Assembly: GCA_020053735.1 (NCBI GenBank)
Contig: JAGVMP010000012.1
Coordinates: 85,889-149,888 of the forward strand
Reading direction: 5' to 3'
Source: Pseudomonadota bacterium
Lineage (GTDB): Bacteria > Pseudomonadota > Gammaproteobacteria > Burkholderiales > Methylophilaceae
Length of the DNA stretch: 64,000 nt
Positions 9,516 through 18,346 of this stretch are shown piece by piece; positions within the stretch are counted from its first letter, which is position 1; every line of letters starts with the position of its first letter. A program made the position numbers and the translations under genes. The notes beneath the pieces were generated by a model, which was not told the DNA's origin, made no database searches, and saw only the letters and a list, made by a program, of their open reading frames with translations.

Positions 9516-11825
9516 GTGAATCATTTATTTAAAACGCGACATATTCCCGCACTCATTTTTGCACTATTTAGCCAACAAGCGCTTGCACTAGAGCCGTTTG
9601 TGATTAAAGACATTCGTGTAGAAGGCTTGCAACGTACCGAAGCGGGGACAATATTTACTTATTTGCCCGTGCAAGCTGGTGATGTGATGAGCGACGAAAA
9701 GGCCACGCAAGCGATTAAATCGTTGTATAACACAGGTTTTTTCAAAGATGTACGCATTGAAGCTGATGGTGATGTGCTGGTGGTGACGGTGCAAGAGCGT
9801 TCGGCCATTGCAAAGATTGATTTTAGTGGCAATAAATCATTTCCTTCAGACAAAATGACTGAAGGTTTGAAGCAGATTGGTATTTCTGAAGGCTTGATAT
9901 TTGATAAATCCCAACTAGATCGCGCCGAACAAGAAATTAAGCGCCAATATTTAGCACAAGGTAAATATGGCGCTACGGTTAAAACAGTGGTTTCTCCTTT
10001 AGAGCGCAACCGCGTGGCTGTGAAGTTTGAGATTGAAGAAGGTATTGTTGCCAAGATTCGCGACATCAATATTGTAGGGAATAACGTATTTACTACCGAA
10101 GATTTGCGCGCCGAATTTCTGTTGACTACGCCAAACTGGATGAGCTGGTGGAATAAAGACGATCAATACTCTAAGCAAAAACTTACCGCAGATTTAGAAA
10201 CGCTGAAGTCATTTTATATGAATCAAGGATATTTAGAGTTTTCGATAGATTCTACGCAAGTGTCTATCTCACCTGATAAACAAGACATTTACATTACCGT
10301 TAACGTCACCGAAGGTGAAAAGTACACTATTAGCGATGTCAAACTAGCAGGTGAGTTGCAAGTGCCAGAAGAAGAGCTGAAGCCTTTGGTTAAAATCAAT
10401 AAGGGCGATACCTTTAATCGCCAATTAGTCACAGAAACCAGCAAAGCGATTAGTGACAGACTGGGCAACGAAGGTTATGCGTTTTCTAATGTGAATGCAA
10501 TCCCAGAAATTAATAAACAAGACCACACCGCCGCTTTTACTTTTTTTGTTGATCCTGGCAAACGTGTATATGTACGCCGTATTAATTTAACTGGCAACAC
10601 GCGCACACGTGATTCAGTGTTGCGCCGCGAAATGCGTCAATTGGAGTCTGCATGGTACGCAGGAGATAAAATTAATCGCTCTAAAGAGCGTTTAGTTAGA
10701 TTGCAATACTTTGATACGGTAGATTTAGAAACGCCTGCCGTGCCTGGCACCACCGACCAAGTCGATTTGAATGTGAATGTTACCGAAAAATCGACTGGTA
10801 GTATTCAATTTGGTGCTGGTTTATCAAGTAGTGATGGTGTGGTATTGGGTGTGACCATCAATCAACCTAACTTCTTAGGGACAGGTAACCGCGTGAATAC
10901 GCAAATTAACACCAGTAAAATAAATACCATCTATTCACTATCATTTACCGATCCTTACTTTACGCCTGATGGCGTCAGTAGAGGGTTTGATGTTTATAGA
11001 CGTGATTTAAATACGAGATCTAATAACAATATCGGTACCTACAGCAGTCAATCTTATGGCGTGGGGGTGCGTTTTGGCTTACCCCTAAGCGAGAAAGACT
11101 TTCTCTCAGCAGGCTTGACGGCTGATTTTACTAAAGTAGATTTATCCAGTGATAGCCCAAAGCAATATTTAGATTTTTGTGGCAACAGCAGCGGTTGTAA
11201 CAGCGACTCTTTACAGCTTTCCAGCTCATGGACACATGATTCACGTGACAACACGCTATTCCCAAACAAAGGCGTACTACAAAGATTAACGGCAGAAGTT
11301 TCCTTGCCAGTGCTTGATTTAGAGTATTACAAAATTGATTATAAACATTCTTGGTTTAAAGAAGTGACTAAAGATGTGACGTTTATGCTGAATGGTGAGC
11401 TAGGTTATGCTGATTCTTATGGCGATAAAGAATATCCGTTCTTTAAAAACTTTTATGTGGGTGGTGTAAACTCTGTACGTGGTTATGATAATGGCTCGAT
11501 TGGCCCACGCGATTTTGATCCCGGCACGAATAGAGATTTTGCAGTAGGTGGCACTACGCGCATTGTCGGTAATGCTGAGGTATTCATACCCGTACCATTG
11601 ATTAAGAAATCTTCACAGTTTCGCTTAAGTGCATTTGTGGATGCTGGCAATGTGTACGGCAATAATGAGAGTATTAATCTAGGCGAGATAAGATACGGTG
11701 CAGGCGTGGGTGTAAGTTGGTTCTCTCCATTCGGTCCATTAAAGCTAGTGTTTGCTAAAGCGCTGAACGCGAAAGATACCGACGATACGCAAACCTTGCA
11801 ATTCCAACTCGGGTCCCAATTTTAA
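9516..11825 (+). CDS. bamA: Outer-membrane protein assembly factor BamA
   Basis: The core subunit of the BAM complex that folds beta-barrel proteins into the outer membrane. A signal peptide ends at 'ALA-LEPF', and five POTRA domains follow ('FVIKDIRVEGLQRTEAGTIF' starts POTRA1). The Omp85 barrel carries 'VNSVRGYDNGSIGPRD', containing the conserved VRGY/F motif, and ends in an aromatic 'GSQF'. No ATG fits. A GTG at 9516 gives a normal signal peptide, while a TTG at 9468 would give a 785-residue form. The start is therefore uncertain. skp follows. Confidence 0.95.
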   Translation: MNHLFKTRHIPALIFALFSQQALALEPFVIKDIRVEGLQRTEAGTIFTYLPVQAGDVMSDEKATQAIKSLYNTGFFKDVRIEADGDVLVVTVQERSAIAKIDFSGNKSFPSDKMTEGLKQIGISEGLIFDKSQLDRAEQEIKRQYLAQGKYGATVKTVVSPLERNRVAVKFEIEEGIVAKIRDINIVGNNVFTTEDLRAEFLLTTPNWMSWWNKDDQYSKQKLTADLETLKSFYMNQGYLEFSIDSTQVSISPDKQDIYITVNVTEGEKYTISDVKLAGELQVPEEELKPLVKINKGDTFNRQLVTETSKAISDRLGNEGYAFSNVNAIPEINKQDHTAAFTFFVDPGKRVYVRRINLTGNTRTRDSVLRREMRQLESAWYAGDKINRSKERLVRLQYFDTVDLETPAVPGTTDQVDLNVNVTEKSTGSIQFGAGLSSSDGVVLGVTINQPNFLGTGNRVNTQINTSKINTIYSLSFTDPYFTPDGVSRGFDVYRRDLNTRSNNNIGTYSSQSYGVGVRFGLPLSEKDFLSAGLTADFTKVDLSSDSPKQYLDFCGNSSGCNSDSLQLSSSWTHDSRDNTLFPNKGVLQRLTAEVSLPVLDLEYYKIDYKHSWFKEVTKDVTFMLNGELGYADSYGDKEYPFFKNFYVGGVNSVRGYDNGSIGPRDFDPGTNRDFAVGGTTRIVGNAEVFIPVPLIKKSSQFRLSAFVDAGNVYGNNESINLGEIRYGAGVGVSWFSPFGPLKLVFAKALNAKDTDDTQTLQFQLGSQF

Positions 11826-11926
11826 TCTGGTTCATTAAAAATTATTACAGTACGTTTACCAAATTTAATAGTAAAATTGCTTAATAGGCATTGTGCGTGG
11901 CGCATAAAAGAGTGAAGGGATTTAAA

Positions 11927-12442
11927 TTGAATTTTCAGTCTAAGATTTTATTACCTAACGTTTTATTGTTAGTAGCATTCTTGTTTTCAGCCAGCTTAGA
12001 TGCCGCAGAGCTTAAGATAGGCTATGTGCAAGTAGATAAAATCTTGCAAGAAGCACCTCAAACTGCAGAAAGTGGTAAAAAACTTGAGCGCGAGTTTGGC
12101 CCAAAATCGCAAGAGTTAGACCGTATGCAAAAGCAGATTCGGGACATTGAAGCTATGCTAGACAAAGATAGGCTCACAATTTCTGAAACAGATCGCCGCA
12201 ACAAAGAGCGCGATGTGTCTAACTTAAAAATCGAGTTTCAACGTAAACAGCGTGAGTTGCGTGAGGATATTAACTTGCGTAAAAATGAAGAGCTCGCTAG
12301 CCTGCAAGACCGCATTAATAAGGCCGTGCAGACAGTATCAGAAACTGATGGTTACGATTTAGTGGTCTATGGTGGCGTAGCCTATGCCAGCAAGAAAATT
12401 GATATTACCGACAAAGTGCTCAAGCTACTAGGTAAAAAATAG
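11927..12442 (+). CDS. skp: Periplasmic chaperone Skp/OmpH
   Basis: 171 residues from a TTG at 11927, chosen because AAGGGA (11915-11920) sits six bases upstream and the result is a clean signal peptide ending 'LDAAELKIGYVQ'. The same frame stays open to 11891, but that would add an unlikely extension. Skp trimers hold unfolded outer-membrane proteins for BamA. A long charged alpha-helical region (residues ~50-125) forms the coiled-coil tentacles. Confidence 0.9.
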   Translation: MNFQSKILLPNVLLLVAFLFSASLDAAELKIGYVQVDKILQEAPQTAESGKKLEREFGPKSQELDRMQKQIRDIEAMLDKDRLTISETDRRNKERDVSNLKIEFQRKQRELREDINLRKNEELASLQDRINKAVQTVSETDGYDLVVYGGVAYASKKIDITDKVLKLLGKK

Positions 12443-12471
12443 TATTTAAATCTGCGGTATGAAAACTCCAC

Positions 12472-13539
12472 ATGCAACCGAATTTATCGCTCCAGCAAAT
12501 CGTTCAACAACTTGGTGGTTCTATATCAGGCAGTCCTGACACGCAAATATTCCGTGTTGGCTCGTTGGCGTTGGCGCAAGTTGGCGCCATTGCTTTTTTT
12601 AACGATACTAAATATAAAATACAGCTAAGTAATTCAGCCGCAAGTGCCGTCATTATTCGGCCTGAGCATGCGGATTTAACCGACTTACCTAAAATTATTA
12701 CCGATAACCCATACGCTTACTTTGCAAAGTTATCACAATTGCTAAATCCTGCTTTTGCCGCAGCTAGAGTGGTGCATACCAGTGCTGTGATTGATGCAAC
12801 CGCTGAAGTGCCTAAAGGCTGTAGTATAGGCGCTAATGTTGTCATTGAGACTAATGTAAGGCTAGGCAACAATGTCACGATTGGTGCTGGTTGTGTGATT
12901 GAGCGAAATTCAAGTATTGCAGATAACACTATTTTAGAAGCAAATGTAACCATTAAACATGGTACGCAAGTAGGCAAAAACTGTCATTTATTTTCAGGCT
13001 GCGTTATTGGCAACGATGGTTTTGGCTACGCAGAAGAAGCCAATAACGGTAAAAACCGCTGGGTAAAAATTCCGCAAGTTGGGCACGTTGTGATACATGA
13101 TTTCGTTGATATCGGTGCCAATACTACTATAGACCGTGGTGCAATCGACGATACCGTAATTGAAGAGGGCGTAAAATTAGATAATTTAATTCAAATTGCC
13201 CACAATTGTCGCATAGGTGCACACACGGTGATTGCTGGTTGCGTAGGCATTGCAGGTAGTGCAGTTATTGGTAAGCACTGTAAAATTGGCGGGGCGGCTA
13301 TGATTTTAGGGCATTTAACGATTGCTGATGACGTGACCATTTCCCCAGGGAGTATGATCATGCGCTCTATACACAAGGCGGGCACTTACACAGCGCTGAT
13401 GCCCTCACAAGCACATGAGGATTGGCTAAAAACTGCTGCAAATATTCGCCACTTAAGTCCCCAACTGAGCCAATTAACAGATAAAATAAAAGCCTTAGAG
13501 CAGATGGTTGCAATACTGACTGCTGATAAAAAAACATAG
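12472..13539 (+). CDS. lpxD: UDP-3-O-(3-hydroxyacyl)glucosamine N-acyltransferase
   Basis: 355-residue third enzyme of lipid A synthesis; it adds an N-linked 3-hydroxyacyl chain using acyl-ACP. An N-terminal uridine-binding domain (1-100) precedes a long left-handed beta-helix of hexapeptide repeats ('[17 protein letters not shown]...'). '[10 protein letters not shown]' contains the catalytic His. A C-terminal helix ends the protein. It lies between skp and fabZ as in most proteobacteria. Confidence 0.97.
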   Translation: MQPNLSLQQIVQQLGGSISGSPDTQIFRVGSLALAQVGAIAFFNDTKYKIQLSNSAASAVIIRPEHADLTDLPKIITDNPYAYFAKLSQLLNPAFAAARVVHTSAVIDATAEVPKGCSIGANVVIETNVRLGNNVTIGAGCVIERNSSIADNTILEANVTIKHGTQVGKNCHLFSGCVIGNDGFGYAEEANNGKNRWVKIPQVGHVVIHDFVDIGANTTIDRGAIDDTVIEEGVKLDNLIQIAHNCRIGAHTVIAGCVGIAGSAVIGKHCKIGGAAMILGHLTIADDVTISPGSMIMRSIHKAGTYTALMPSQAHEDWLKTAANIRHLSPQLSQLTDKIKALEQMVAILTADKKT

Positions 13540-13549
13540 AGAATCTAAA

Positions 13550-14017
13550 ATGACAGACATTGCATCATCCAGTATGGACATTCACGAAATCCTCGATCAT
13601 TTGCCGCACCGTTACCCATTTGTATTGATTGACCGCGTGGTTTCGATGGAAATTGGTAAAGAAATTACAGCGCTAAAAAATGTGAGTGTGAATGAACCAT
13701 TTTTCCCTGGGCATTTCCCTTATCATCCTGTCATGCCAGGCGTGCTCATTGTAGAAGCCATGGCGCAGGCGGCCGCCATACTGTCATTTAAAACCATGGG
13801 TAGCAAGCCAACCGATGACTCTGTGTACTATTTCGCTGGAATAGACAGTGCACGCTTTAAAAAGCCAGTGTCACCTGGCGACCAGATTATTTTAAATGTA
13901 AAAATTGACCGTATTCTAAAAGGTATATGGAAATACACAGGCGTAGCTACGGTAGATGGCGTAGTGGTAGCAGAGGCGAGCATGATGTGTATTTTAAAAG
14001 CCATTGATAAAAAATAA
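13550..14017 (+). CDS. fabZ: 3-hydroxyacyl-ACP dehydratase FabZ
   Basis: 155-residue hot-dog-fold enzyme that dehydrates 3-hydroxyacyl-ACP. The catalytic His is in '[13 protein letters not shown]' and the catalytic Glu in '[18 protein letters not shown]'. It lies 11 bp after lpxD and competes with LpxA for hydroxymyristoyl-ACP, which fits its place in the lipid A cluster. Confidence 0.97.
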   Translation: MTDIASSSMDIHEILDHLPHRYPFVLIDRVVSMEIGKEITALKNVSVNEPFFPGHFPYHPVMPGVLIVEAMAQAAAILSFKTMGSKPTDDSVYYFAGIDSARFKKPVSPGDQIILNVKIDRILKGIWKYTGVATVDGVVVAEASMMCILKAIDKK

Positions 14018-14098
14018 AAACATAAAATTAAAAATTTTATGTTTATCAAATAATTAAAATTATAAGTTAAAGTAATCTCTTAAATTAAAAACAAAAGT

Positions 14099-14881
14099 AT
14101 GTCATCTGTAAAAATTCACCCCAGTGCTATCATTGACCCTAAAGCCGAGCTGGATTCCAGCGTAGAAGTAGGTGCCTTCACCACGATTGGTGCAGGCGTT
14201 AAGGTGGGTGCAGGTACACGTATTGGTAGCCATGTGGCATTAAAAGGCCCAACCAACATTGGTAAAAACAATCAAATCTTTCAATTTTCATCCTTGGGCG
14301 AGCAACCGCAGGACAAAAAGTATAAAGATGAGCCCACAGCCCTAGAAATTGGCGATAACAACACCATTAGGGAGTTCTGCACCTTTAATCGTGGCACAAT
14401 TCAAGATAAAGGCGTCACCAAAATCGGTAATGACAACTGGATTATGGCCTATGTGCATATTGCACACGATTGCACTATTGGCAACAACACCATCATGGCC
14501 AACAATAGCTCGCTGGCAGGGCACGTGGATATTCACGATTACGCTATTTTGGGCGGGTTTACGCTGATTCATCAATTCTGTAAAATTGGCGCGCATGTGA
14601 TTACTGCAGTGGGTTCGGTGGTGTTTAAAGATATTCCGCCTTACGTGACCGCCTCAGGTTATGACGCACAACCGCATGGCATCAACGCTGAAGGCCTTAA
14701 ACGGCGCGGCTTTGATGCTGATACCATCTTGCAAATCAAACGCGCTTACAAAGCGCTGTATCGTAATAGTTTAACCTTAGAAGAAGCCAAACTAGAATTG
14801 GCCGAGATGCAAAAAAGCTGTAAAGAAATCAATTTATTAAGCGAATTTTTAACAAGCAGTAATCGCGGCATAATTCGTTAA
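14099..14881 (+). CDS. lpxA: UDP-N-acetylglucosamine acyltransferase
   Basis: 260-residue first enzyme of lipid A synthesis. The left-handed beta-helix of hexapeptide repeats starts at residue 5 ('IHPSAIIDPKAELDSSVEVG'). 'MAYVHIAHDCTIGNN' holds the catalytic His, and 'GGFTLIHQFCKIGAH' and 'VSGYDAQPHGIN'-like 'ASGYDAQPHGIN' are family marks. A short AT-rich gap of about 80 bp separates it from fabZ. Confidence 0.97.
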   Translation: MSSVKIHPSAIIDPKAELDSSVEVGAFTTIGAGVKVGAGTRIGSHVALKGPTNIGKNNQIFQFSSLGEQPQDKKYKDEPTALEIGDNNTIREFCTFNRGTIQDKGVTKIGNDNWIMAYVHIAHDCTIGNNTIMANNSSLAGHVDIHDYAILGGFTLIHQFCKIGAHVITAVGSVVFKDIPPYVTASGYDAQPHGINAEGLKRRGFDADTILQIKRAYKALYRNSLTLEEAKLELAEMQKSCKEINLLSEFLTSSNRGIIR

Positions 14882-14919
14882 TAAATATATGTTTCGCTAA
14901 CCTTTTTTATAAGTGTGGT

Positions 14920-16143
14920 ATGCCAAAAATTGCAATTGTAGCCGGCGAGGCTTCTGGGGACTTGCTGGGGTGTCATTTGATGCGTGCGCTCAAAGCGCAA
15001 CGTAGCGATTTAACTTTTATCGGCATTGCCGGGCCAAAAATGGCGGCCGAAGGCGCCAAGTCTTTATTCCCCATCGAAAAACTTTCTGTGCGCGGCTATG
15101 TGGAAGTGCTAACCCATTTATATGGCTTGCTAAAATTACGTAAAAGCTTACTCAAACAATTGCTGGCCGAAAAACCCGATATTTTTATTGGTGTGGATGC
15201 GCCAGATTTTAATTTTTGGCTAGAACGTCAACTTAAAAAACGCGGTATCCCAGCCATTCATTACGTTAGCCCATCAATTTGGGCATGGCGCGGCGGGCGT
15301 ATGGGTAAAATTAAACGCGCGGTGTCGCATATGTTGGCGCTGTTTCCGTTTGAGCCAGCCTTATACGAAAAAGCCAAGGTGCCCGTTACCTTTATAGGCC
15401 ATCCGCTAGCTGATGAAATACCCCTAAAGCCCAGCAAACAGGAGGCGCGTGATTTGCTTAAGATTGAAAATGGCAAATTTGTAGTGGCCATGCTGCCTGG
15501 TAGCCGTCAATCCGAAGTGCAGCAACATGCAGATCTATTTGTTAAAACTGCGCTCATGATTCACCAAGATAATTCAAACACACAATTTTTAGTCCCGCTC
15601 ATTACCCGCGAAACGCGGCAGATTTTCGAGCAGGCGCTGTATAAAAATCTGCAAGAAAAAATGGCTTTAGAAAAAGTAAGCTTAGAGAAAAATCAGCAGG
15701 ATAAAGCTGAGACTGATAGCTTGAGTTCAGATCATGTAAACTTAGAACATTTGCAACTCGACATCTTATTTGGCCACGCGCACGATGCCATGGAGGCCGC
15801 CGATGTGGTGTTGGTCGCTTCTGGCACCGCCACGCTAGAAGCGGCGCTCCTTAAGCGCCCGATGGTGATTACCTACCGCATGCCAACGCTAAGCTGGTGG
15901 ATATTGAAGCGCATGAATTATTTGCCGTATGTGGGGCTACCCAATATTTTAGCGGGCAAATTTGTGGTGCCAGAGTTGCTGCAAAAAGAAGCCACGCCAC
16001 AAAAACTGGCCGATGCCGTGTCATTATTGTTGGTAGATAAAACCCGCATCAAAGAAATCGAGCAGGAATTTACCAGCATTCATAAAAGTTTAAAGCAAAA
16101 CAGCGCTAAAAAAGCGGCGCAAGTGGTGTTGAGTTATTTATGA
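14920..16143 (+). CDS. lpxB: Lipid-A-disaccharide synthase
   Basis: 407-residue GT-B glycosyltransferase that condenses UDP-diacylglucosamine with lipid X at the inner membrane. Motifs: 'AGEASGDLLGCHLMRAL' (residues 7-23), 'GVDAPDFNFWLE', 'HYVSPSIWAWRGGR', 'PFEPALYEK', 'GHPLADE', 'LPGSRQSEVQQH' and 'ASGTATLEAALL'. It is about 25 residues longer than E. coli LpxB. The extra length is a Lys/Glu/Gln-rich insert around residues 245-280, just before the FGHAHDAMEAAD segment. The insert probably forms a surface loop. Confidence 0.95.
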   Translation: MPKIAIVAGEASGDLLGCHLMRALKAQRSDLTFIGIAGPKMAAEGAKSLFPIEKLSVRGYVEVLTHLYGLLKLRKSLLKQLLAEKPDIFIGVDAPDFNFWLERQLKKRGIPAIHYVSPSIWAWRGGRMGKIKRAVSHMLALFPFEPALYEKAKVPVTFIGHPLADEIPLKPSKQEARDLLKIENGKFVVAMLPGSRQSEVQQHADLFVKTALMIHQDNSNTQFLVPLITRETRQIFEQALYKNLQEKMALEKVSLEKNQQDKAETDSLSSDHVNLEHLQLDILFGHAHDAMEAADVVLVASGTATLEAALLKRPMVITYRMPTLSWWILKRMNYLPYVGLPNILAGKFVVPELLQKEATPQKLADAVSLLLVDKTRIKEIEQEFTSIHKSLKQNSAKKAAQVVLSYL

Positions 16144-16159
16144 CATACAAATATTCTCT

Positions 16160-16232
16160 CCGTCATTCCGTGCTTGACACGGAATCCAGTGACTTTAGCG
16201 ACGCTGGATACCGACTTTCGTCGGCATGACGG
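16160..16232. repeat. Dispersed palindromic repeat (CGTCATTCC...GGCATGACG type)
   Basis: CGTCATTCCGTGCTTGACAC-type left half and a right half ending CTTTCGTCGGCATGACG, with ACGGAATCCAGT / ACGCTGGATACCGA inside, form a long imperfect palindrome. Repeats of this type are scattered in many proteobacterial genomes. It sits between lpxB and rnhB and extends the rnhB frame artificially upstream. Confidence 0.75.
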
Positions 16233-16242
16233 CAGTAGGTTT

Positions 16243-16830
16243 ATGCAACTTATATGCGGTGTAGATGAAGCAGGGCGAGGCCCCTTAGCTGGCAGCGTAT
16301 ATGCGGCGGCGGTGATATTAGATGTGAATAATCCGATTGAGGGCTTGGCGGATTCTAAAAAACTCTCTGAGAAAAAACGCGATTTTTTAAGCGCCGAAAT
16401 TAAAACTAAAGCGCTGGCATGGGGTATTGCCAGTTGCACCTGCCAAGAAATCGATGAAATCAATATACTTCAGGCTAGTTTGCTAGCCATGAAACGCGCC
16501 ATAGAGGCCATGCAAGCACAATTCAATATCACGCCAGATATGGGTGAAATATTAGTACAGGTAGACGGCAACAAATGCCCCAAAATCAGTTTGCCCTGCG
16601 AAGCAATAGTGAAGGGCGATAGCAAAGTACAAGCCATTTCTGCTGCATCTATTTTGGCGAAAGTTGCACGCGATGCTGAATTGTATGAACTAGATAAACA
16701 ATACCCACAATATGGCTTTGCGCAACATAAAGGCTACCCAGCACCTAAACATTTATTGGCTTTACAGGCACATGGCATTTGCCCACAACATCGTTTGAGT
16801 TATGCGCCAGTAAGAGCTTTGTTAGTTTAG
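16243..16830 (+). CDS. rnhB: Ribonuclease HII
   Basis: 195 residues from the ATG at 16243, the normal length. It degrades RNA in RNA/DNA hybrids and removes misincorporated ribonucleotides. The N-terminus '[15 protein letters not shown]' carries the first two acidic catalytic residues (D7, E8). 'QVDGNKCP' and '[15 protein letters not shown]' hold the others. An upstream in-frame ATG at 16174 lies inside the dispersed palindrome and would add 23 residues unlike any RNase HII, so it is rejected. Confidence 0.96.
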   Translation: MQLICGVDEAGRGPLAGSVYAAAVILDVNNPIEGLADSKKLSEKKRDFLSAEIKTKALAWGIASCTCQEIDEINILQASLLAMKRAIEAMQAQFNITPDMGEILVQVDGNKCPKISLPCEAIVKGDSKVQAISAASILAKVARDAELYELDKQYPQYGFAQHKGYPAPKHLLALQAHGICPQHRLSYAPVRALLV

Positions 16831-16894
16831 TCTTGCAGGCACAGTTAGGGTAGCATTAGCCTCAAAGCTTACTGGAAATGACTTAGGTAACAAT

Positions 16895-17327
16895 TTAACT
16901 CTTGATGTTGTCTTGTAAGTGCCAAAACACTAAATATATTGCCAGTGGTATTGCCCACACATAGAGCCAAAACATGAATGCAAAAAATACTGCTGAAACT
17001 CCACCTGCAGCTGTTCCAATCAATGGCAATATTCCAGTGGCATTTGCGATTCTGAAGCCAGTAATAAGTCATTATGGCTAACGAAGCCCATGCGACAAGC
17101 GGCAAGAATCCAACAATTAACCCCGTACTTACAAACATAAGGGAGGATAAGGCGCCAAATCCTACAAAGCACCACGAAACAAATGCTATTACAAATCGGT
17201 TACCTGAAGTTTGTTGGGTTTTATAAGCCTCACATTTGGGACATTGATTTGTAGTTCTAAACTCATCCCAGTGTTTATCTGCTTCTGTGAACTGAAAATT
17301 ACATTTTTTACAAGTTTGTGTACGCAT
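16895..17327 (-). pseudogene. Zinc-ribbon membrane protein, apparently frameshifted
   Basis: The N-terminus has a zinc ribbon (CKKC ... CPKC, residues 6-34) followed by two hydrophobic segments (~45-90). Around 17055-17065 the reading frame appears broken. The continuing frame becomes Cys/Asn-rich and non-hydrophobic. A shifted frame from the same point encodes a good membrane sequence ('TGILPLIGTAAGGV', 'FFAFMFWLYVWAIPLAIYLV') and ends at 16895. A one-base shift would join the halves into a four-segment membrane protein. It could be a true pseudogene or a sequencing error. Function unknown. Confidence 0.55.
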
Positions 17328-17346
17328 AGTAGAACTAATCCTTAAT

Positions 17347-18081
17347 TTAAGCCAACAACAAAAACACCGTTGGTTTTTTATGTAAATCTGGCAAAGTACT
17401 TTGTTTCCACTCGCTGATGCGTTTCGTTACTATCATTTCATCTGGCAAGCTAATCTGCGAGGCAATAGACAGGCGGGTATTGGCATTGCAAGTAGTTAAA
17501 ATCGCTTCTAGCATATGCTGGTTACGGTAGGGCGTTTCGATAAAAACTTGCGTCTCGTTGTGGGTTTGTGAGCGTTTTTCTATTTCTTTCAGCTTTGCAT
17601 TGCGCGCTTGTTTATCCACTGGCAAATAACCTAAAAACGCGAATTGCTGACCGTTTAAACCGCTTGCCATTAAGCTTAATAAAATAGAACTTGGCCCAAC
17701 AAATGGCACGACTTTTATATTTTTTTGATGCGCCAGAGCCACTAATTTCGCACCTGGGTCGGCCACACCAGGGCAACCAGCGTCGCTCATTAGCCCAACA
17801 TCTTGGCCTTTAAGCAAAGGTGTCAGTAGGGCGGTGATATCTTTATCTTGCGTATGTTCGTTAAGCAAATTTAACGTGAGTTCGCGCACAGGTTTGGCGG
17901 TTTTAATGGCACTTAAAAATTGGCGGGCTGACTTTTCACTTTCTACCACAAAATGCTCAAGGGCTTGGACAGTTTTAATCACATCTGGCGGCAAGCTTGT
18001 AGGTAGAAGGGCAGCGATATTGTCATCGCCTAGCGTGACGGGGAGAAGGTAAAGCGTGCCGCTTGAGGTTTTGTTAGCCAT
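17347..18081 (-). CDS. RsmI-like SAM-dependent methyltransferase (tetrapyrrole-methylase fold)
   Basis: 244 residues with the fold of RsmI, the 16S rRNA 2'-O-methyltransferase. 'GTLYLLPVTLGDDN' stands in place of RsmI's usual 'LYIVATPIGN'. 'VGLMSDAGCPGVADPGAKLV' and 'VVPFVGPSSILLSLMASGL' give the SAM-binding core, and 'VFIETPYRN' follows. The altered N-terminal motif places it in the RsmI-paralogue group common in betaproteobacteria rather than RsmI itself. The substrate is not known to me. It lies convergent to rnhB. Confidence 0.8.
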   Translation of the reverse strand: MANKTSSGTLYLLPVTLGDDNIAALLPTSLPPDVIKTVQALEHFVVESEKSARQFLSAIKTAKPVRELTLNLLNEHTQDKDITALLTPLLKGQDVGLMSDAGCPGVADPGAKLVALAHQKNIKVVPFVGPSSILLSLMASGLNGQQFAFLGYLPVDKQARNAKLKEIEKRSQTHNETQVFIETPYRNQHMLEAILTTCNANTRLSIASQISLPDEMIVTKRISEWKQSTLPDLHKKPTVFLLLA

Positions 18082-18110
18082 ATTGGCTATTGTACGTAAT
18101 TAACAATGCG

Positions 18111-18193
18111 CCGTCATTGCGAGGAATAAAATGACGAAGCAATCCATGTGCACTTTTTGGATTGCCGCGTCGCTACGCGCCTCGCAATGACAG
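18111..18193. repeat. Dispersed palindromic repeat (GTCATTGCGAGG...CCTCGCAATGAC type)
   Basis: Terminal inverted arms GTCATTGCGAGG and CCTCGCAATGAC enclose GAAGCAATCC and its partner GGATTGC. This is a widespread class of bacterial intergenic palindrome, in a different family from the hairpin repeat just to its right. Confidence 0.8.
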
Positions 18194-18243
18194 CTAAACA
18201 TTTCAATTAATTTGATAGTTAGTTAAGCACGCCGTTAAAAGAC

Positions 18244-18282
18244 ATGCTCTGCAAGCCAATATCCATGCGGCCTACAGAGCAT
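18244..18282. repeat. Interspersed hairpin repeat, copy 2
   Basis: Perfect 8-bp arms ATGCTCTG / CAGAGCAT surround 'CAAGCCAATATCCATGCGG'. The core matches copy 1 while the arms differ, yet remain self-complementary. Confidence 0.75.
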
Positions 18283-18346
18283 CTAAAAACGCTCGTACTA
18301 ATTAGTTTAATTTAACTTAATGTTTAGCTGTTAATATTTTAACTAT

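Larger units (their letters stand above)
18082..18346. other. Intergenic gap holding two different dispersed repeats
   Basis: A 265-bp stretch between two minus-strand genes contains a GTCATTGCGAGG-type palindrome (18111-18193) and hairpin repeat copy 2 (18244-18282). I see no coding sequence. Confidence 0.6.

Noticed and set aside
16174..16242. Upstream in-frame start for rnhB
   Set aside because: It falls inside a dispersed palindrome and gives residues absent from RNase HII.
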